DNA from: an uncultured Acidobacteriaceae bacterium
GTDB lineage: Bacteria > Acidobacteriota > Terriglobia > Terriglobales > Acidobacteriaceae
DNA length: 64,000 bases
Assembly: GCA_903849645.1 (NCBI GenBank)
Contig: CAINJJ010000041.1
Coordinates: forward strand, 62,001 to 126,000
Direction: 5' to 3'
The position numbers were made by a program, and so were the translations under genes. This document shows, in pieces, positions 45,042 through 53,549 of the stretch. Numbering within the stretch: the stretch's first letter is position 1; the number at the start of each line of letters is the position of its first letter. The notes below the pieces were generated by a model. That model saw only the letters and a program-made list of their open reading frames with translations, was not told where the DNA came from and did not search any database.

Positions 45042-46874
45042 CTAGACTCTGGCGAAGATGTGGACCGACCAACTGGCGAGATTGATTGCCAACTGTCCGT
45101 TGGTTGCATTCAGAAGATAACCCGGGTTGCCGACTGTGTTGACGCCGCCGTAGAGCGGAGCCTGGGAGTTGAATACTTCCTGCCAGGCGCCGCTGTCGCC
45201 GGCAAGGCTCACGGCGTACTGAGAGTTATCCCACTGGCCGTCGCTGGCGTTGACCACAATAAGGAGCACATCGCCGGTATCGCCCCAGCGTTTGAAGGCG
45301 ACGATGTCGTTGGTGAAGTCGGTGTGCGTGATCTGGCCCGCGGCGGAGCGGAGGGCCGGATGGCTCCAGCGGAGGGTGTTGACGTCGGTGACCATGCGCT
45401 GCATGGGGGCGCCCAAATCGTCGCCGATGCGCTGCCAGTCGAGGCGGTTGTCCTGACCGGCGCCGACCCATGGATTCCAGAAGCCATCGATGTGGCCTTC
45501 GGTTCCCATAAACAGCATCGGCGTTCCGGGGATGGTTGCGTTGAGCGCCCAGGCGAGCCGGCACTTGGCGCGGGCGTACCCGTTGAGGCGGCCGCCGAAG
45601 CGCTGGGCAAGATAATGCCCGCTGTTGTTGGCGTCGTTGTAGATCTGATCGTGCGAGCCGGTGAGGTAGTTGACGAGATGCCAGGGGTTGGGATCGGAGA
45701 AGTTGCCGATGCGCCCCGTGAGGGAATCGACGGCGTTGACGCCATTGAGAATGTCAAACATTCTCCAGGGGCTGTCCATGTTCCACGTGGCGCAGAAGCC
45801 CAGGCTGCCATAGGGGTCGCTCCAGGGCGCGACGGAGGTTGAAGAATCCCCCGGGTTGTATTCAGCGATGAGGTACTTGCCGGGAAATTCGGCCCGAAGC
45901 GCCCACGCGATCTCCGCGATGGCGCCGGGGTCGATGGCTTGCACGGCGTCGAAGCGCAGCCCATCCACGCGGTAATCGCGCAGGTAGAGGCGTGCGTTAT
46001 CGAGCAGGAAGTTCCGGACCTCCTGTTGCCAGGTGGCGAAACCCTCGCCCCAGGGGGTGTGATGGCCATGGATGTGGTAGATGCCGCCGGGGATTCCGTT
46101 GTCGCCGGAGCAGTTGCCGTCGTATTGCCAGTACCGGTTGTTGGCCTGTCCGGCGTGGTTGTGGATGACGTCGAGGATGACGGCGAGACCGATGCTGTGC
46201 GCCGCGTCGATGAGCTGCACCAGCTCGGCGACGGCCTGGCTCGGGGCCGTGGCGTAGAGATTTTCAGACGCAAACATGTCCGAGGGTCCGTAGCCCTCGC
46301 CGGCCCCGCCCGCGGTGTCGGCCTGGAAATTGGAGATGGGCAGCAATTCTATGGCGTTGAACCCGAGGCTGCGGATATAGGGGAGGCGACTTTTGAGGTC
46401 GACGAAGGTGGCGGTGGGGTGCGGATTGACCAGTCCGTCGTTGCGGCCGGTGAAGGATCCCACGTGGAGCTGATAGATGAGGAAGTCCTGAAAAGGCGGC
46501 GTGATGAAGGGAGTGCGGCTTTCAGTGAAGAGCCTGGGGTCGACGATATAGCCCTGGCACGCGGCGGCAGAGCCCTCCACCTGAAGGGCGCGGGCGTCGG
46601 TGCGCAAGTGGGGTTGCGAGGTGTCGTTGTCTGGGCCGGGGGCGGTGGTGATGCGGTACTGGTAGCGCGTGCCCGGCGGCGCGGGGATGCCGTCGGCCGA
46701 CCAGTTGGGCGTGCCGGTCTCGTTGGCGAGTGCGAAGGCGGTGTTGGGGGTCGGATGGTCGAGGACGACGTCGACCTGGGCGGCAAAGGGCGCCCAGACA
46801 CGGAAGCGGACGGCGTCCTCGCCCGGATAGTAGAGGCTGCCCATGCCGTCGTTCTTGTGTGACGGTGCATTCAT
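45042..46874 (-). CDS. CBM48/GH13 alpha-glucan-active enzyme
   Basis: This 610-residue cytoplasmic-looking enzyme has no signal peptide. An N-terminal CBM48/E-set domain (about 15-110, FRVWAPFAAQVDVVLDH) precedes a GH13 catalytic barrel and a C-terminal beta-domain. The catalytic residues are visible: nucleophile D309 in DGLRFDAV, acid/base E338 in LIAEYNP and D409 in TGSHDQ, with region I as DVIHNH. The arrangement resembles branching and trehalose-forming enzymes (GlgB, TreZ) more than secreted amylases, but exact specificity cannot be set. It could work with the two glucan phosphorylases elsewhere in the window. Confidence 0.9.
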   Translation of the reverse strand: MNAPSHKNDGMGSLYYPGEDAVRFRVWAPFAAQVDVVLDHPTPNTAFALANETGTPNWSADGIPAPPGTRYQYRITTAPGPDNDTSQPHLRTDARALQVEGSAAACQGYIVDPRLFTESRTPFITPPFQDFLIYQLHVGSFTGRNDGLVNPHPTATFVDLKSRLPYIRSLGFNAIELLPISNFQADTAGGAGEGYGPSDMFASENLYATAPSQAVAELVQLIDAAHSIGLAVILDVIHNHAGQANNRYWQYDGNCSGDNGIPGGIYHIHGHHTPWGEGFATWQQEVRNFLLDNARLYLRDYRVDGLRFDAVQAIDPGAIAEIAWALRAEFPGKYLIAEYNPGDSSTSVAPWSDPYGSLGFCATWNMDSPWRMFDILNGVNAVDSLTGRIGNFSDPNPWHLVNYLTGSHDQIYNDANNSGHYLAQRFGGRLNGYARAKCRLAWALNATIPGTPMLFMGTEGHIDGFWNPWVGAGQDNRLDWQRIGDDLGAPMQRMVTDVNTLRWSHPALRSAAGQITHTDFTNDIVAFKRWGDTGDVLLIVVNASDGQWDNSQYAVSLAGDSGAWQEVFNSQAPLYGGVNTVGNPGYLLNATNGQLAINLASWSVHIFARV

Positions 46875-47151
46875 ATCGTTCTCCAGAGGGGGGGAATAGG
46901 AACGGTATGGGCGGATGGTATCAAGAAACGGGACGAATGGGAGATGAATTTAGCGAGGTTTGGGGTGAAAACCCAGCGTTGATTGCAGAGCATTTGCGGG
47001 CGGTACGAAAGTCCTGCCTGGACATCTTGAACAAATGCAGCATGTCAGCCACCGCTGCGCTGTGACAGCACGTCAGCGAGTCAGCGGCGGCCGCAATCGA
47101 GGCTGGCTCCGGGCACCCCGTACGGGTGGGCGGAGGTGGGCCAGAAGCTTG

Positions 47152-48237
47152 TTACTTGCTCAACTGCTTGACGAAGAAGTCGGCCATGAGGTGATTGGCT
47201 TCGATGGCCTCAGGGAGTTTTTCGCTGTACCAGAAGGCGTGGGGCAGGGCGTCGTAGACCAGGAGGCGGGCGTCGACGCCGGCAAGGACGTAGGCGCGAT
47301 GGAGGTTGATGGTGCCGCTGAGCAGCAGATCGCGTCCGCTGGTGACGAAGAGGGTGGGCGGGTAGCCGTGAAGGTCGGCATAGATGGGCGAAAGAACGGG
47401 GTCCACGAGGCGGGTGGAGGCGGAGTATTCGGCCTGGATCGGGCTTGCCTCGGGGATGTCAAGGTGGCCGGAGAGTCCGCGGAGGGCATAGAGGGCCATG
47501 GAGTCGCCGTCACGGGCAAAGTCGCCCATGCCACTGAAGATGCCGAGGGCGGCGGGCATGGGCAGGCCAAGCTGGCGGATACGGACGGCCACTTCGGCGG
47601 TGAGGATGGCGCCGGCAGAGGTGCCGTAGAGGACAATGTGGGCCGGCTTGTAGGTCTTGAGCAGCTCTTTGTAGACGGCGATGGCGTCATCCACCGCTGC
47701 GGGGAAGGGGTTTTCCGGAGCGAGGCGGTAGAGGGCGGCGACGACCTTGATTTTGGTGTAATAGGCGATGGGGATGGACTCGGTGTAGGAGCCGGAGTCC
47801 GAGTTGAAGCCGCCGCCGTGGAGGTTGAGCAGGACCTTGTCCTTGTTGGCCTCGGAGAGGTTCGCGGGGGTGACGATGCGGACGGGGACGCCGGCGATTT
47901 TTTCTTCGACGATGGTGTTGGGGCAGAGGGCGGTCCAGGCGATGCGCGCGCCGGCGGTGTAGGCGTCGGTGCCCTTGCGGCGTTCCGCGAGGGACTCGGG
48001 CGGGCCCTGATCGGGCTCGGGGCGGGCGAGGAAGGACTGCGCCTCGCGGCTGACGGTTTTGGGCACGGGCACGACGCGGGTGACGTGGGCGGCGCCCTGG
48101 GCGTCAATGAAGCTGGTGTCGCTGCTGGGGGCTTCAGCCGCGGTGGTGGGGTGGGGTACGGCTGTGGGCTGCTGCGCGCAGAGGCAGGCGGAGGCGGCGC
48201 AGAGGAGCAAGGCGGCAAGGCGGGAGATGGATGTCAT
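47152..48237 (-). CDS. secreted alpha/beta-hydrolase (HSL-type esterase)
   Basis: This 361-residue protein has a signal peptide (RLAALLLCAASACLCAQQ). The hormone-sensitive-lipase group is marked by the oxyanion motif LNLHGGGFNS and the nucleophile motif YGTSAGAIL. The catalytic Asp is likely in PTLFVTSGRDLLLSG and the His in DALPHAFWY. The ATG at 48237 has GGAG seven bases upstream. It probably hydrolyses short acyl esters in the periplasm, perhaps acetyl groups on plant glycans, which is a guess. A long opposite-strand reading frame covers it but is only a composition shadow. Confidence 0.9.
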   Translation of the reverse strand: MTSISRLAALLLCAASACLCAQQPTAVPHPTTAAEAPSSDTSFIDAQGAAHVTRVVPVPKTVSREAQSFLARPEPDQGPPESLAERRKGTDAYTAGARIAWTALCPNTIVEEKIAGVPVRIVTPANLSEANKDKVLLNLHGGGFNSDSGSYTESIPIAYYTKIKVVAALYRLAPENPFPAAVDDAIAVYKELLKTYKPAHIVLYGTSAGAILTAEVAVRIRQLGLPMPAALGIFSGMGDFARDGDSMALYALRGLSGHLDIPEASPIQAEYSASTRLVDPVLSPIYADLHGYPPTLFVTSGRDLLLSGTINLHRAYVLAGVDARLLVYDALPHAFWYSEKLPEAIEANHLMADFFVKQLSK

Positions 48238-48408
48238 GCGAGGGGCTCCGGGACGGGAAATGCCGAAGCAGGCGACGGGTCAAGCCGCCTGATGCGGAAC
48301 CCGTTCACGATAGCAGAGAGCCGGGGAAGCGATGGGGCCAGGGTGTCCGGCGGCGGAGAAGAGCGTGCCAACGTGCCTCTTCTCCGCCGCGGGGTTGCTG
48401 CGGATGGA

Positions 48409-48924
48409 TCAAAGCGGCAAAACCAGCAGTCCGGCTGCCAGCAGGTGTTTGGTGAGGCGGTCGAGGGCCCTGGGCAACTTGTAGCCGACAGTGCGGTCTC
48501 CCATGCCCAGTATCTGGGCGGTTTCGGCGTGGGTGTACTCCTGGAGGACGATGCGGCTGATGATCTGCCGATCCAGAAGAGGGAGCCTGTTGATGCACTT
48601 CTCGATGTCGAGAACGAAGATGACCGCATCTTCGAAGGTGCGCACCGGTCGGCTCGATGCCCATCCGCGGGCGATTGGTTCGCCCAGGATGGAGGGCGCC
48701 CGGCCCACCTGCATGGAGGCGTAGAGGTAGCGCCGCAACAGGCTTTCGGTGTGCCTGCGGTAGAAGCCGAGGCTGATGTCCGGCTCGTCCTCGGATGAGT
48801 TGACGGCGGCCCGGGCCGGTGATGCCGGGGCTGCCTTTTGTGCGGCGATTCTGCGGCCCAATCTGTATGCCGGTTCCGGATTGGCCGCTCCCCACGAAAC
48901 CGGCAACAACAGCGCCGCGCTCAC
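48409..48924 (-). CDS. sigma-70 region-4-like DNA-binding protein
   Basis: This 171-residue protein has a C-terminal helix-turn-helix like sigma-70 region 4 (INRLPLLDRQIISRIVLQEY, then AETAQILGMGDRTVGYKL, about residues 112-150). No complete region 2 is apparent. The first 50 residues are Ala-rich and lack a domain. The GTG start overlaps the stop of the upstream zinc-ribbon gene (GTGA), so the two are translated together. It could be an alternative sigma-like regulator or a phage-derived control protein. The terminal KLPRALDRLTKHLLAAGLL includes a hydrophobic end. Confidence 0.75.
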   Translation of the reverse strand: MSAALLLPVSWGAANPEPAYRLGRRIAAQKAAPASPARAAVNSSEDEPDISLGFYRRHTESLLRRYLYASMQVGRAPSILGEPIARGWASSRPVRTFEDAVIFVLDIEKCINRLPLLDRQIISRIVLQEYTHAETAQILGMGDRTVGYKLPRALDRLTKHLLAAGLLVLPL

Positions 48925-49130
48925 TGGGCGCCTCCACCCAGATCAGCCACGGCCCAAACCCTCAACAACGGTTTACGGCGGGGACGCCCAGGGCGCTTGC
49001 GGCTGTCGGGCGTGGGAAAGTCCCTGAGTTTTGTTTCGCACTGCCGGCAGTAAACACTTCCCTGATCCTGGGTGCGATACCAAAGGCAACCGCATCCTTC
49101 GCAAACTTTCAATTGCACGCGCATTTCCAT
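48921..49130 (-). CDS. small zinc-ribbon protein coupled to the sigma-like gene
   Basis: This is a 69-residue protein with two CxxC knuckles (C10-C13 and C28-C31, plus C15) in VCEGCGCLWYR and VYCRQCETKL, followed by a basic linker (PDSRKRPGRPRRKP) with an AT-hook-like GRPRR. It probably binds zinc and nucleic acid. The ATG has GGAG eight bases upstream, and the last four bases overlap the sigma-like gene. The pairing suggests the two act together, for example as an anti-sigma or DNA-targeting partner, but nothing in the sequence proves it. Confidence 0.75.
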   Translation of the reverse strand: MEMRVQLKVCEGCGCLWYRTQDQGSVYCRQCETKLRDFPTPDSRKRPGRPRRKPLLRVWAVADLGGGAQ

Positions 49131-49659
49131 GACGAATTCTCCGTAGTTCTTTTCTTTCCCGTCGGGTTTGTTTTACTTGCTTCTCTCCGCGGGGCAGAGA
49201 AAACCAGTTGCGTCATCTCAGGTTTCTTTCGTCCTGATGGGGGATCGCCGCCTGTGTCCTCTCGTTTCTTGTCATGCTCCTGGCGCGCAGATTCTGGAAT
49301 TTTCGCTTCGTCCTGCCCCGGGCGCTTCTGCGGAGCGCTCTGGGTTGGGAATGAAAGAGAGTCGCGCGGTTTTTGACCGCGCCCGTGTTCACCAACCGCC
49401 GAAAAGGACAGGATTGCTGCCCGTTCCGGCCTAGCGGTGACGAAACGTTCCCTCAAAGATTCCCACAAGCCAACACGAGATTAAGTAAAGCCAATCTAGA
49501 AACCTGCTTCTCTTGCGTCAATGCTCTCGGGCACATTTCCTCATCTTTGCTTTCCAATCCCTACGCGAGGGTCGAGAATGTAGGCAAATCAGCCTTTCCA
49601 GCTTTTCAGTGAGCAATGTGCAGCAAAGGTTGCCATTGCTGGTGGCTGATTTTCCACAA
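49131..49659. other. gene-free divergent region
   Basis: About 530 bases separate the zinc-ribbon gene from the HTH gene, and the two diverge. No convincing coding frame is present. A hairpin at 49364-49382 (GCGCGGT, TTTTG, ACCGCGC) and a shorter one near 49181-49202 (TTCTCT/AGAGAA) are visible. The region is lower in GC than the flanking genes and should hold both promoters. Confidence 0.4.
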
Positions 49660-50364
49660 ATGAACTTTACCCAGATGCATGAACGACTCCGGCTGGAACT
49701 GCTGCGCAGGATACAGCGGGGCACCCTGAGCGTGTCTCTGCTGGCCAGGCAGACCGGGTATGGGCAGGCGCATCTGTCGAACTATTTGCATAGCCGGCGG
49801 CAGCTCTCGCTGGAGGCGCTGGACCGGATACTGATGGCGCAGCACATGGGAGCCGCTGAACTGCTGCCGGCAGTGCTCCAGAGGGGCTCTCCGCCGGGAG
49901 ATGCGGAAGGAGGGGCGGTGCCGGTGGTGTCTCATGCGGCCGCGCTGTTTGAGCCGCACATCCGGCCCGGAGCGGTGCAGTCGATGCTGCATCTGCCGGG
50001 TGGACTGCTGGAGACGATCCGCACCCGTGTTTCCAATCCGCGCCGCGCCTGGCAGCGGTTTGTGGCGGTGCGGGTCCAGGCCGCGGACGCGCTGCCGATG
50101 GAGCCGCTGCTTTTGCCGGAGGCGATCACGCTGATCGACCGGCACTACAACTCGCTGATGCCCTACCGGCCGAATCGGCCCAACCTCTACGCGGTGCGGC
50201 ATGGGGCGCACCTGACCCTGCGCTACGTGGACTTTGTGGCCAACCGGCTGGTGCTGCGGCCGCACAACATCGCCTACCCCGTGGACCTGATCGAGGTGGA
50301 CCCAGGGGAGTCGCCGAGCGATTTGATTGCGGGACGGGTGGCGCTGATTTTGAACGAGCCGTAG
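49660..50364 (+). CDS. HTH (XRE-like) DNA-binding protein
   Basis: This 234-residue protein has an N-terminal Cro/C1-like helix-turn-helix (LLARQTGYGQAHLSNYLHSRRQLSLEALDRI, about residues 30-60) and an unrecognised C-terminal domain (LPEAITLIDRHYNSLMPY, VDLIEVDPGE). The ATG at 49660 is a compromise: no strong ribosome site is visible, and a GTG at 49609 or an ATG at 49675 is possible. The last 100 or so coding bases are repeated about one kilobase downstream, beyond a toxin-antitoxin module. The gene may encode a regulator of an accessory element, but that is unproven. Confidence 0.75.
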   Translation: MNFTQMHERLRLELLRRIQRGTLSVSLLARQTGYGQAHLSNYLHSRRQLSLEALDRILMAQHMGAAELLPAVLQRGSPPGDAEGGAVPVVSHAAALFEPHIRPGAVQSMLHLPGGLLETIRTRVSNPRRAWQRFVAVRVQAADALPMEPLLLPEAITLIDRHYNSLMPYRPNRPNLYAVRHGAHLTLRYVDFVANRLVLRPHNIAYPVDLIEVDPGESPSDLIAGRVALILNEP

Positions 50365-50366
50365 GG
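50252..50366 (+). repeat. 115-bp direct repeat, copy 1 (3' end of the HTH gene)
   Basis: This segment recurs at 51257-51371 with about seven mismatches (about 94% identity, offset 1005). It covers the last 37 codons and the stop of the HTH gene. Most differences are synonymous, so the second copy comes from a homologous gene and is not a fresh copying event. Confidence 0.85.
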
Positions 50367-50476
50367 AAACGCAAGTTGTGTCTAGGCGCAAGACTCCGAC
50401 CGTAAAATGGCGCACGCGGGTTCCGTGCATTCAACTGGACATTTGATTTGGAGCGGGAACCGCTTCGTGTTTCTTC

Positions 50477-50905
50477 CTATGCAGTCTCCAGAAGAAAGTC
50501 TGCCGGCCGCACGATCCTCACCTCATTCCATGGATGCAGCACCAGCAAATCCTCATCACTGCTGACCAGGGCGCCAGCCTCGCATGCTGCTGCCAGGGCC
50601 AGAAACTTGTCATCCTTTGGATCACGGCATCGAATACCGGCAGCAGGCCAATCCCGATCATGAACAATGAAGAGCCGGGCGTTGCCCTCAATCAACCGGA
50701 TGAACTGCCGGCGGGCGTCCTCGTTCAAATACCGGCTGAACTTGTCTCGTGCAAGAACCTCTCTCAACTCCTCCAAGGTCTCTTTGCTGACGCAGAGAGT
50801 GGAGTATCGAAAGGCCTTCAGCAGTGCTTGGTAAGGTATGGAATCCGGCCGCAGGGCAGAAGAGACCAGTGTGCTGGTATCAAAGACCACCCTCTGTTCG
50901 CTCAC
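50477..50905 (-). CDS. PIN-domain toxin (COG1569-like)
   Basis: This is a 142-residue predicted ribonuclease toxin. PIN acidic residues are seen in VVFDTSTLVSSAL (near residue 9), KETLEELREVL, DPKDDKFLALA and SSDEDLLVL. The GTG start overlaps the antitoxin stop by four bases, the standard antitoxin-first order. It belongs to the family annotated as putative toxin component of the PIN type rather than classical VapC. Both genes lie between two copies of the tail of the upstream HTH gene. Confidence 0.88.
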   Translation of the reverse strand: MSEQRVVFDTSTLVSSALRPDSIPYQALLKAFRYSTLCVSKETLEELREVLARDKFSRYLNEDARRQFIRLIEGNARLFIVHDRDWPAAGIRCRDPKDDKFLALAAACEAGALVSSDEDLLVLHPWNEVRIVRPADFLLETA

Positions 50906-51189
50906 CGGGACTCATGGACCAGACGATTCACCTCTTCATCTGTAAGTGCGGCGGCACTAGCCTGCTGGGTGGGCGTCCGGGCTTGTTTGGCTTGCAGACT
51001 CCACGCCTCCAACTCAGCCACTGCCCGGCTGCGGCGTCGCCTGGCGTCCAGCAACTCTTCCATGTCGCGCGGCGAAACGATGAAGGCAGCCGGGCGTCCA
51101 TGGCGGGTGACGGAGACGGTTTCCCGTTGGGCCATGTCGATCAACTGCCCAAAGCGGTTCTGGGCCTCAACGGATGTGACGGTAACCAT
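50902..51189 (-). CDS. Phd/YefM-type antitoxin
   Basis: This is a 95-residue antitoxin with the Phd fold at the N-terminus (VTSVEAQNRFGQLIDMAQ, VSVTRHGRPAAFIVSP) and a long charged helix that should wrap the PIN toxin. The ATG at 51189 has GGAGGAG upstream. The promoter region carries inverted repeats, consistent with autoregulation. Confidence 0.88.
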   Translation of the reverse strand: MVTVTSVEAQNRFGQLIDMAQRETVSVTRHGRPAAFIVSPRDMEELLDARRRRSRAVAELEAWSLQAKQARTPTQQASAAALTDEEVNRLVHESR

Positions 51190-51204
51190 GGGCTCCTCCA
51201 AAGT

Positions 51205-51235
51205 AGCTAGTTTAACTATATTGGAGATTCTAGCT
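51205..51235 (-). promoter_or_regulatory. operator-like palindromes of the Phd/PIN module
   Basis: AGCTAG at 51205-51210 and CTAGCT at 51230-51235 form a 6-bp-arm inverted repeat, and between them TAGTTTAACTA at 51208-51218 is a perfect odd-centred palindrome. They lie immediately upstream of the antitoxin, where a Phd-type repressor would bind. Confidence 0.5.
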
Positions 51236-51256
51236 TTTTTCCAGCGTCTGCTCCGA

Positions 51257-51371
51257 TGCCGCGGCCGCACAACATCGCCTACCCTGTGGACCTGATCGAG
51301 GTAGACCCAGGGGAGTCGCCCAGCTATTTGATTGCGGGGCGGGTGGCGCTGATATTGAACGAGCCGTAGGG
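51257..51371 (+). pseudogene. HTH-gene 3' remnant (direct repeat, copy 2)
   Basis: The fragment encodes the same tail as the HTH gene (HNIAYPVDLIEVDPGESP, then LIAGRVALILNEP and a stop) with a single clear amino acid change (Asp to Tyr). There is no start or upstream coding sequence. The frame is intact and most changes are silent, so it derives from a gene that was under selection until it was truncated. Confidence 0.8.
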
Positions 51372-51581
51372 CAGGCGGGCGGCCAGTTCAGTGCGAAACT
51401 GCCGGGGGCACTCCTGGGGAAAGTCCGGCAAAGTTCCGCATTGGCGGTGATCCGGGCAGGAGTATCGATTGTGTATCGGGCTGACCCGCTAAGAATGAAG
51501 ATGCTTCGCATCTCGATATGCATCGAGCAAAGGTAGACATCTACATGTGCAACACTAGCGACCCTGGTTTATAGTTCCCAC
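51372..51581. repeat. palindrome-rich leader
   Basis: Three consecutive small palindromes lie at 51499-51513 (AGATGC, TTC, GCATCT), 51512-51527 (CTCGAT, ATGC, ATCGAG) and 51533-51544 (GTAGA, CA, TCTAC). They precede a secreted-protein gene that has no ribosome site and a TATAGT box 6 bases before its ATG. No gene is seen in the remainder. Confidence 0.4.
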
Positions 51582-52781
51582 ATGCGAAGACCTGCCGGGC
51601 TTCTGGTTGCTCTTTTCTGTTGTGCTGCCGCTGCACAGAAGCCCGCTGCCACCGGCAGCGTCAGTGGCCATGTCACCTGCTCGGACACCAACACTCCAGC
51701 GCGGCTGGCCATCGTGGTCCTTCGGCCCGTCCCGGCAGCCAAGAGTGCTGACCCCGCTGCAGCAAGCAAATCCATCGAAGCGCGTCGCGTGCAAACACTG
51801 CTCGACGGTTCCTTCTTGATTCCCAAGGTGGCCCCAGGAACCTACCTTGTCCTGGCATCCATGGCAGGATACATTTCCCCCCTCGCCATTCTGGGCGTCG
51901 GCAACGAGGACCTGCTTGAGCCCACAGACGATTTGCGGAAGCGCATTGTCGAGCGCGTCCCCACGATCTCCGTGGACGCCAACGGATCCGCCTCTCTGAA
52001 CATTTCTCTTGAACGTGCCGGAGCCGTGAACGGCGCCATCCTCTACGAGGATGGTAGCCCCGCTCCCGGAATTGGTGTGCAACTGCGCGAACGAAAGCAA
52101 GGCAAGTGGGTACTCGTTCACAACGTCGTCGGCGACGGCATGGGTTCTGGCAATGCCACCACCGACGACCGCGGCAACTTCCGCATCACCGGCCTGCCCC
52201 CCTTGAAGGAGGCCATCGTTGAGGCAGACCTCAGCGCTCAAAACTCAACTCTCAATTTCAGTAAGAACGGCTTCAGCACGTCCGGAGGGTCATCGTTTTC
52301 GCTCGCGTTCTACTCCGGCGGGGCATTGCGCCCCAACGATGCCAAGTCCTTCCAACTCACCATGGGCGAAGAGCGCCCCGGTGAAGACATCACCCTTCCC
52401 ATCTCCAAGCTCCACAAGGTCCAGGGTGTCCTGCTTGCCAAGAAAGACGGTCACGTCCTGAACTACGGCTCTGTCTCTTTGCTGTTCGCCGATGATCGCA
52501 GCCAACTTGGCACCACCGAAATTGGCGCGGACAATGAACACTTCGACTTCGCATTCGTACCGGAGGGCGACTACCTGCTGAAGGTGAACTCCGCCGCCGA
52601 TGCTCGCTTTGACGAAGTTCCCAATGCGCCCGGCTCGATGCCTCCGTCATGGACAAAGACCACCATGGCCCACGAATACGGCACCACCGAGATCCCGCTT
52701 CACGTCGAAACCGAGCGCACCGGGGTCACGGTCGATGTGCCGGAAAAGGGTTCTGCCCCAAATAATGCCGGTCAGCCGTGA
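51582..52781 (+). CDS. secreted beta-sandwich protein with carboxypeptidase-regulatory-like domains
   Basis: This 399-residue protein has a signal peptide (GLLVALFCCAAAAQKP), an early cysteine near residues 14-15 that could serve lipidation in a poor lipobox, and at least two carboxypeptidase-regulatory-like modules (TGSVSGHVTCSDTN with DGSFLIPKVAPGTYLVLA, and ATTDDRGNFRITGLPPL). Such proteins are abundant in Acidobacteriota and unassigned in function. No Shine-Dalgarno site is visible and TATAGT ends seven bases before the ATG, so the mRNA may be leaderless. Confidence 0.8.
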   Translation: MRRPAGLLVALFCCAAAAQKPAATGSVSGHVTCSDTNTPARLAIVVLRPVPAAKSADPAAASKSIEARRVQTLLDGSFLIPKVAPGTYLVLASMAGYISPLAILGVGNEDLLEPTDDLRKRIVERVPTISVDANGSASLNISLERAGAVNGAILYEDGSPAPGIGVQLRERKQGKWVLVHNVVGDGMGSGNATTDDRGNFRITGLPPLKEAIVEADLSAQNSTLNFSKNGFSTSGGSSFSLAFYSGGALRPNDAKSFQLTMGEERPGEDITLPISKLHKVQGVLLAKKDGHVLNYGSVSLLFADDRSQLGTTEIGADNEHFDFAFVPEGDYLLKVNSAADARFDEVPNAPGSMPPSWTKTTMAHEYGTTEIPLHVETERTGVTVDVPEKGSAPNNAGQP

Positions 52782-52887
52782 TCCCGTGTACCGCGTTCAA
52801 GGCCGAATAGCATGAAGAGCAGGAGCTTTGGAGGGAAGAATCGTCGCCAAAGGGGAAGTTTCGAGTTCTGCGGCTGAGAGCTTGAGG

Positions 52888-53214
52888 CTACTCGAACAGT
52901 GTGGCGACCTTTGCCAGCACTTCATCCAGGATCGGCGCCGGCAAGGAGTCCACCTTGCGGGCATGGCGGGCGGCCAGGTCGAGAACGCGTGGCTGATCGC
53001 AGCGCACGACGCCGGTGGTATTGATCCCCGTGACAGGTACGGCGAAGGCCAGGCGGCGACCGAATTCGCCGCCATTCGTAATCGGCAGAACCACCGGCAG
53101 TTTGGTCGCCTCGTTGAACTCGGCGGGCGATACGACCAGGACAGGGCGGCTGCCGCTTTGCTCATGCCGGGTGGTCGGGTCGAGAGAGACCATATAAATG
53201 TCGCCGCGCTTCAT
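52888..53214 (-). CDS. MazF/ChpB-like mRNA interferase toxin
   Basis: This is a 108-residue PemK/MazF toxin with the family start MKRGDIYMVSLDPTTRHEQSG, the core RPVLVVSPAEFNEATKLP and VVLPITNGG, and the tail VRCDQPRVLD. It cleaves RNA at specific sites. The ATG overlaps the antitoxin stop (ATGA). The module lies directly downstream of dnaB on the same strand but has its own promoter-like region. Confidence 0.92.
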   Translation of the reverse strand: MKRGDIYMVSLDPTTRHEQSGSRPVLVVSPAEFNEATKLPVVLPITNGGEFGRRLAFAVPVTGINTTGVVRCDQPRVLDLAARHARKVDSLPAPILDEVLAKVATLFE

Positions 53215-53468
53215 AGCAGCTCACCACCCACGGCGGGCGCATCAACCCATTCACTCTCCCCGGCGGGTTGCGGCTGCAAATAGTCCGAGACAGCCAACAA
53301 CTCCGCGAGCGTGTAGCGCGGTCTTGGGCTGGGGTTGACGACCAGGCAACCGTGATCGACTGCCAGGCCGACGGTCGCACCAACTTGCAGATTGAGTTGA
53401 TCGAGAAAGGCAGGTGGGACGGCCAACATGATGGAGCCACCCACCTTGCGCAGATTGGTTGTATGCAC
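53211..53468 (-). CDS. AbrB/MazE-type antitoxin (ChpS-like)
   Basis: This is an 85-residue antitoxin with a swapped-hairpin AbrB N-terminus (NLRKVGGSIMLAVPPAFLDQLNL, VGATVGLAVDHGCLVVNP) and a toxin-binding tail (YTLAELLAVSDY). The GTG start has GGGAGGG five bases upstream. A TATAAT box and a TTATA/TATAA inverted repeat at 53490-53505 fit an autoregulated promoter. Confidence 0.9.
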   Translation of the reverse strand: MHTTNLRKVGGSIMLAVPPAFLDQLNLQVGATVGLAVDHGCLVVNPSPRPRYTLAELLAVSDYLQPQPAGESEWVDAPAVGGELL

Positions 53469-53549
53469 TGTGCCCTCCCTGCGGATAAATTATATAAAAG
53501 TATAACACGGGCAGTAGATGGATGAGCTTCTTCGAGGATGCTACTCGCT

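Noticed and set aside
47035..48798. 587-residue plus-strand reading frame over the esterase and sigma-like genes
   Set aside because: Low-complexity Gly/Val/Glu composition without motifs. The minus-strand genes have catalytic motifs, a signal peptide and ribosome sites.
49109..49468. 119-residue minus-strand reading frame ahead of the zinc-ribbon gene
   Set aside because: It overlaps the zinc-ribbon start, is polar and low in structure, and has no clear ribosome site.
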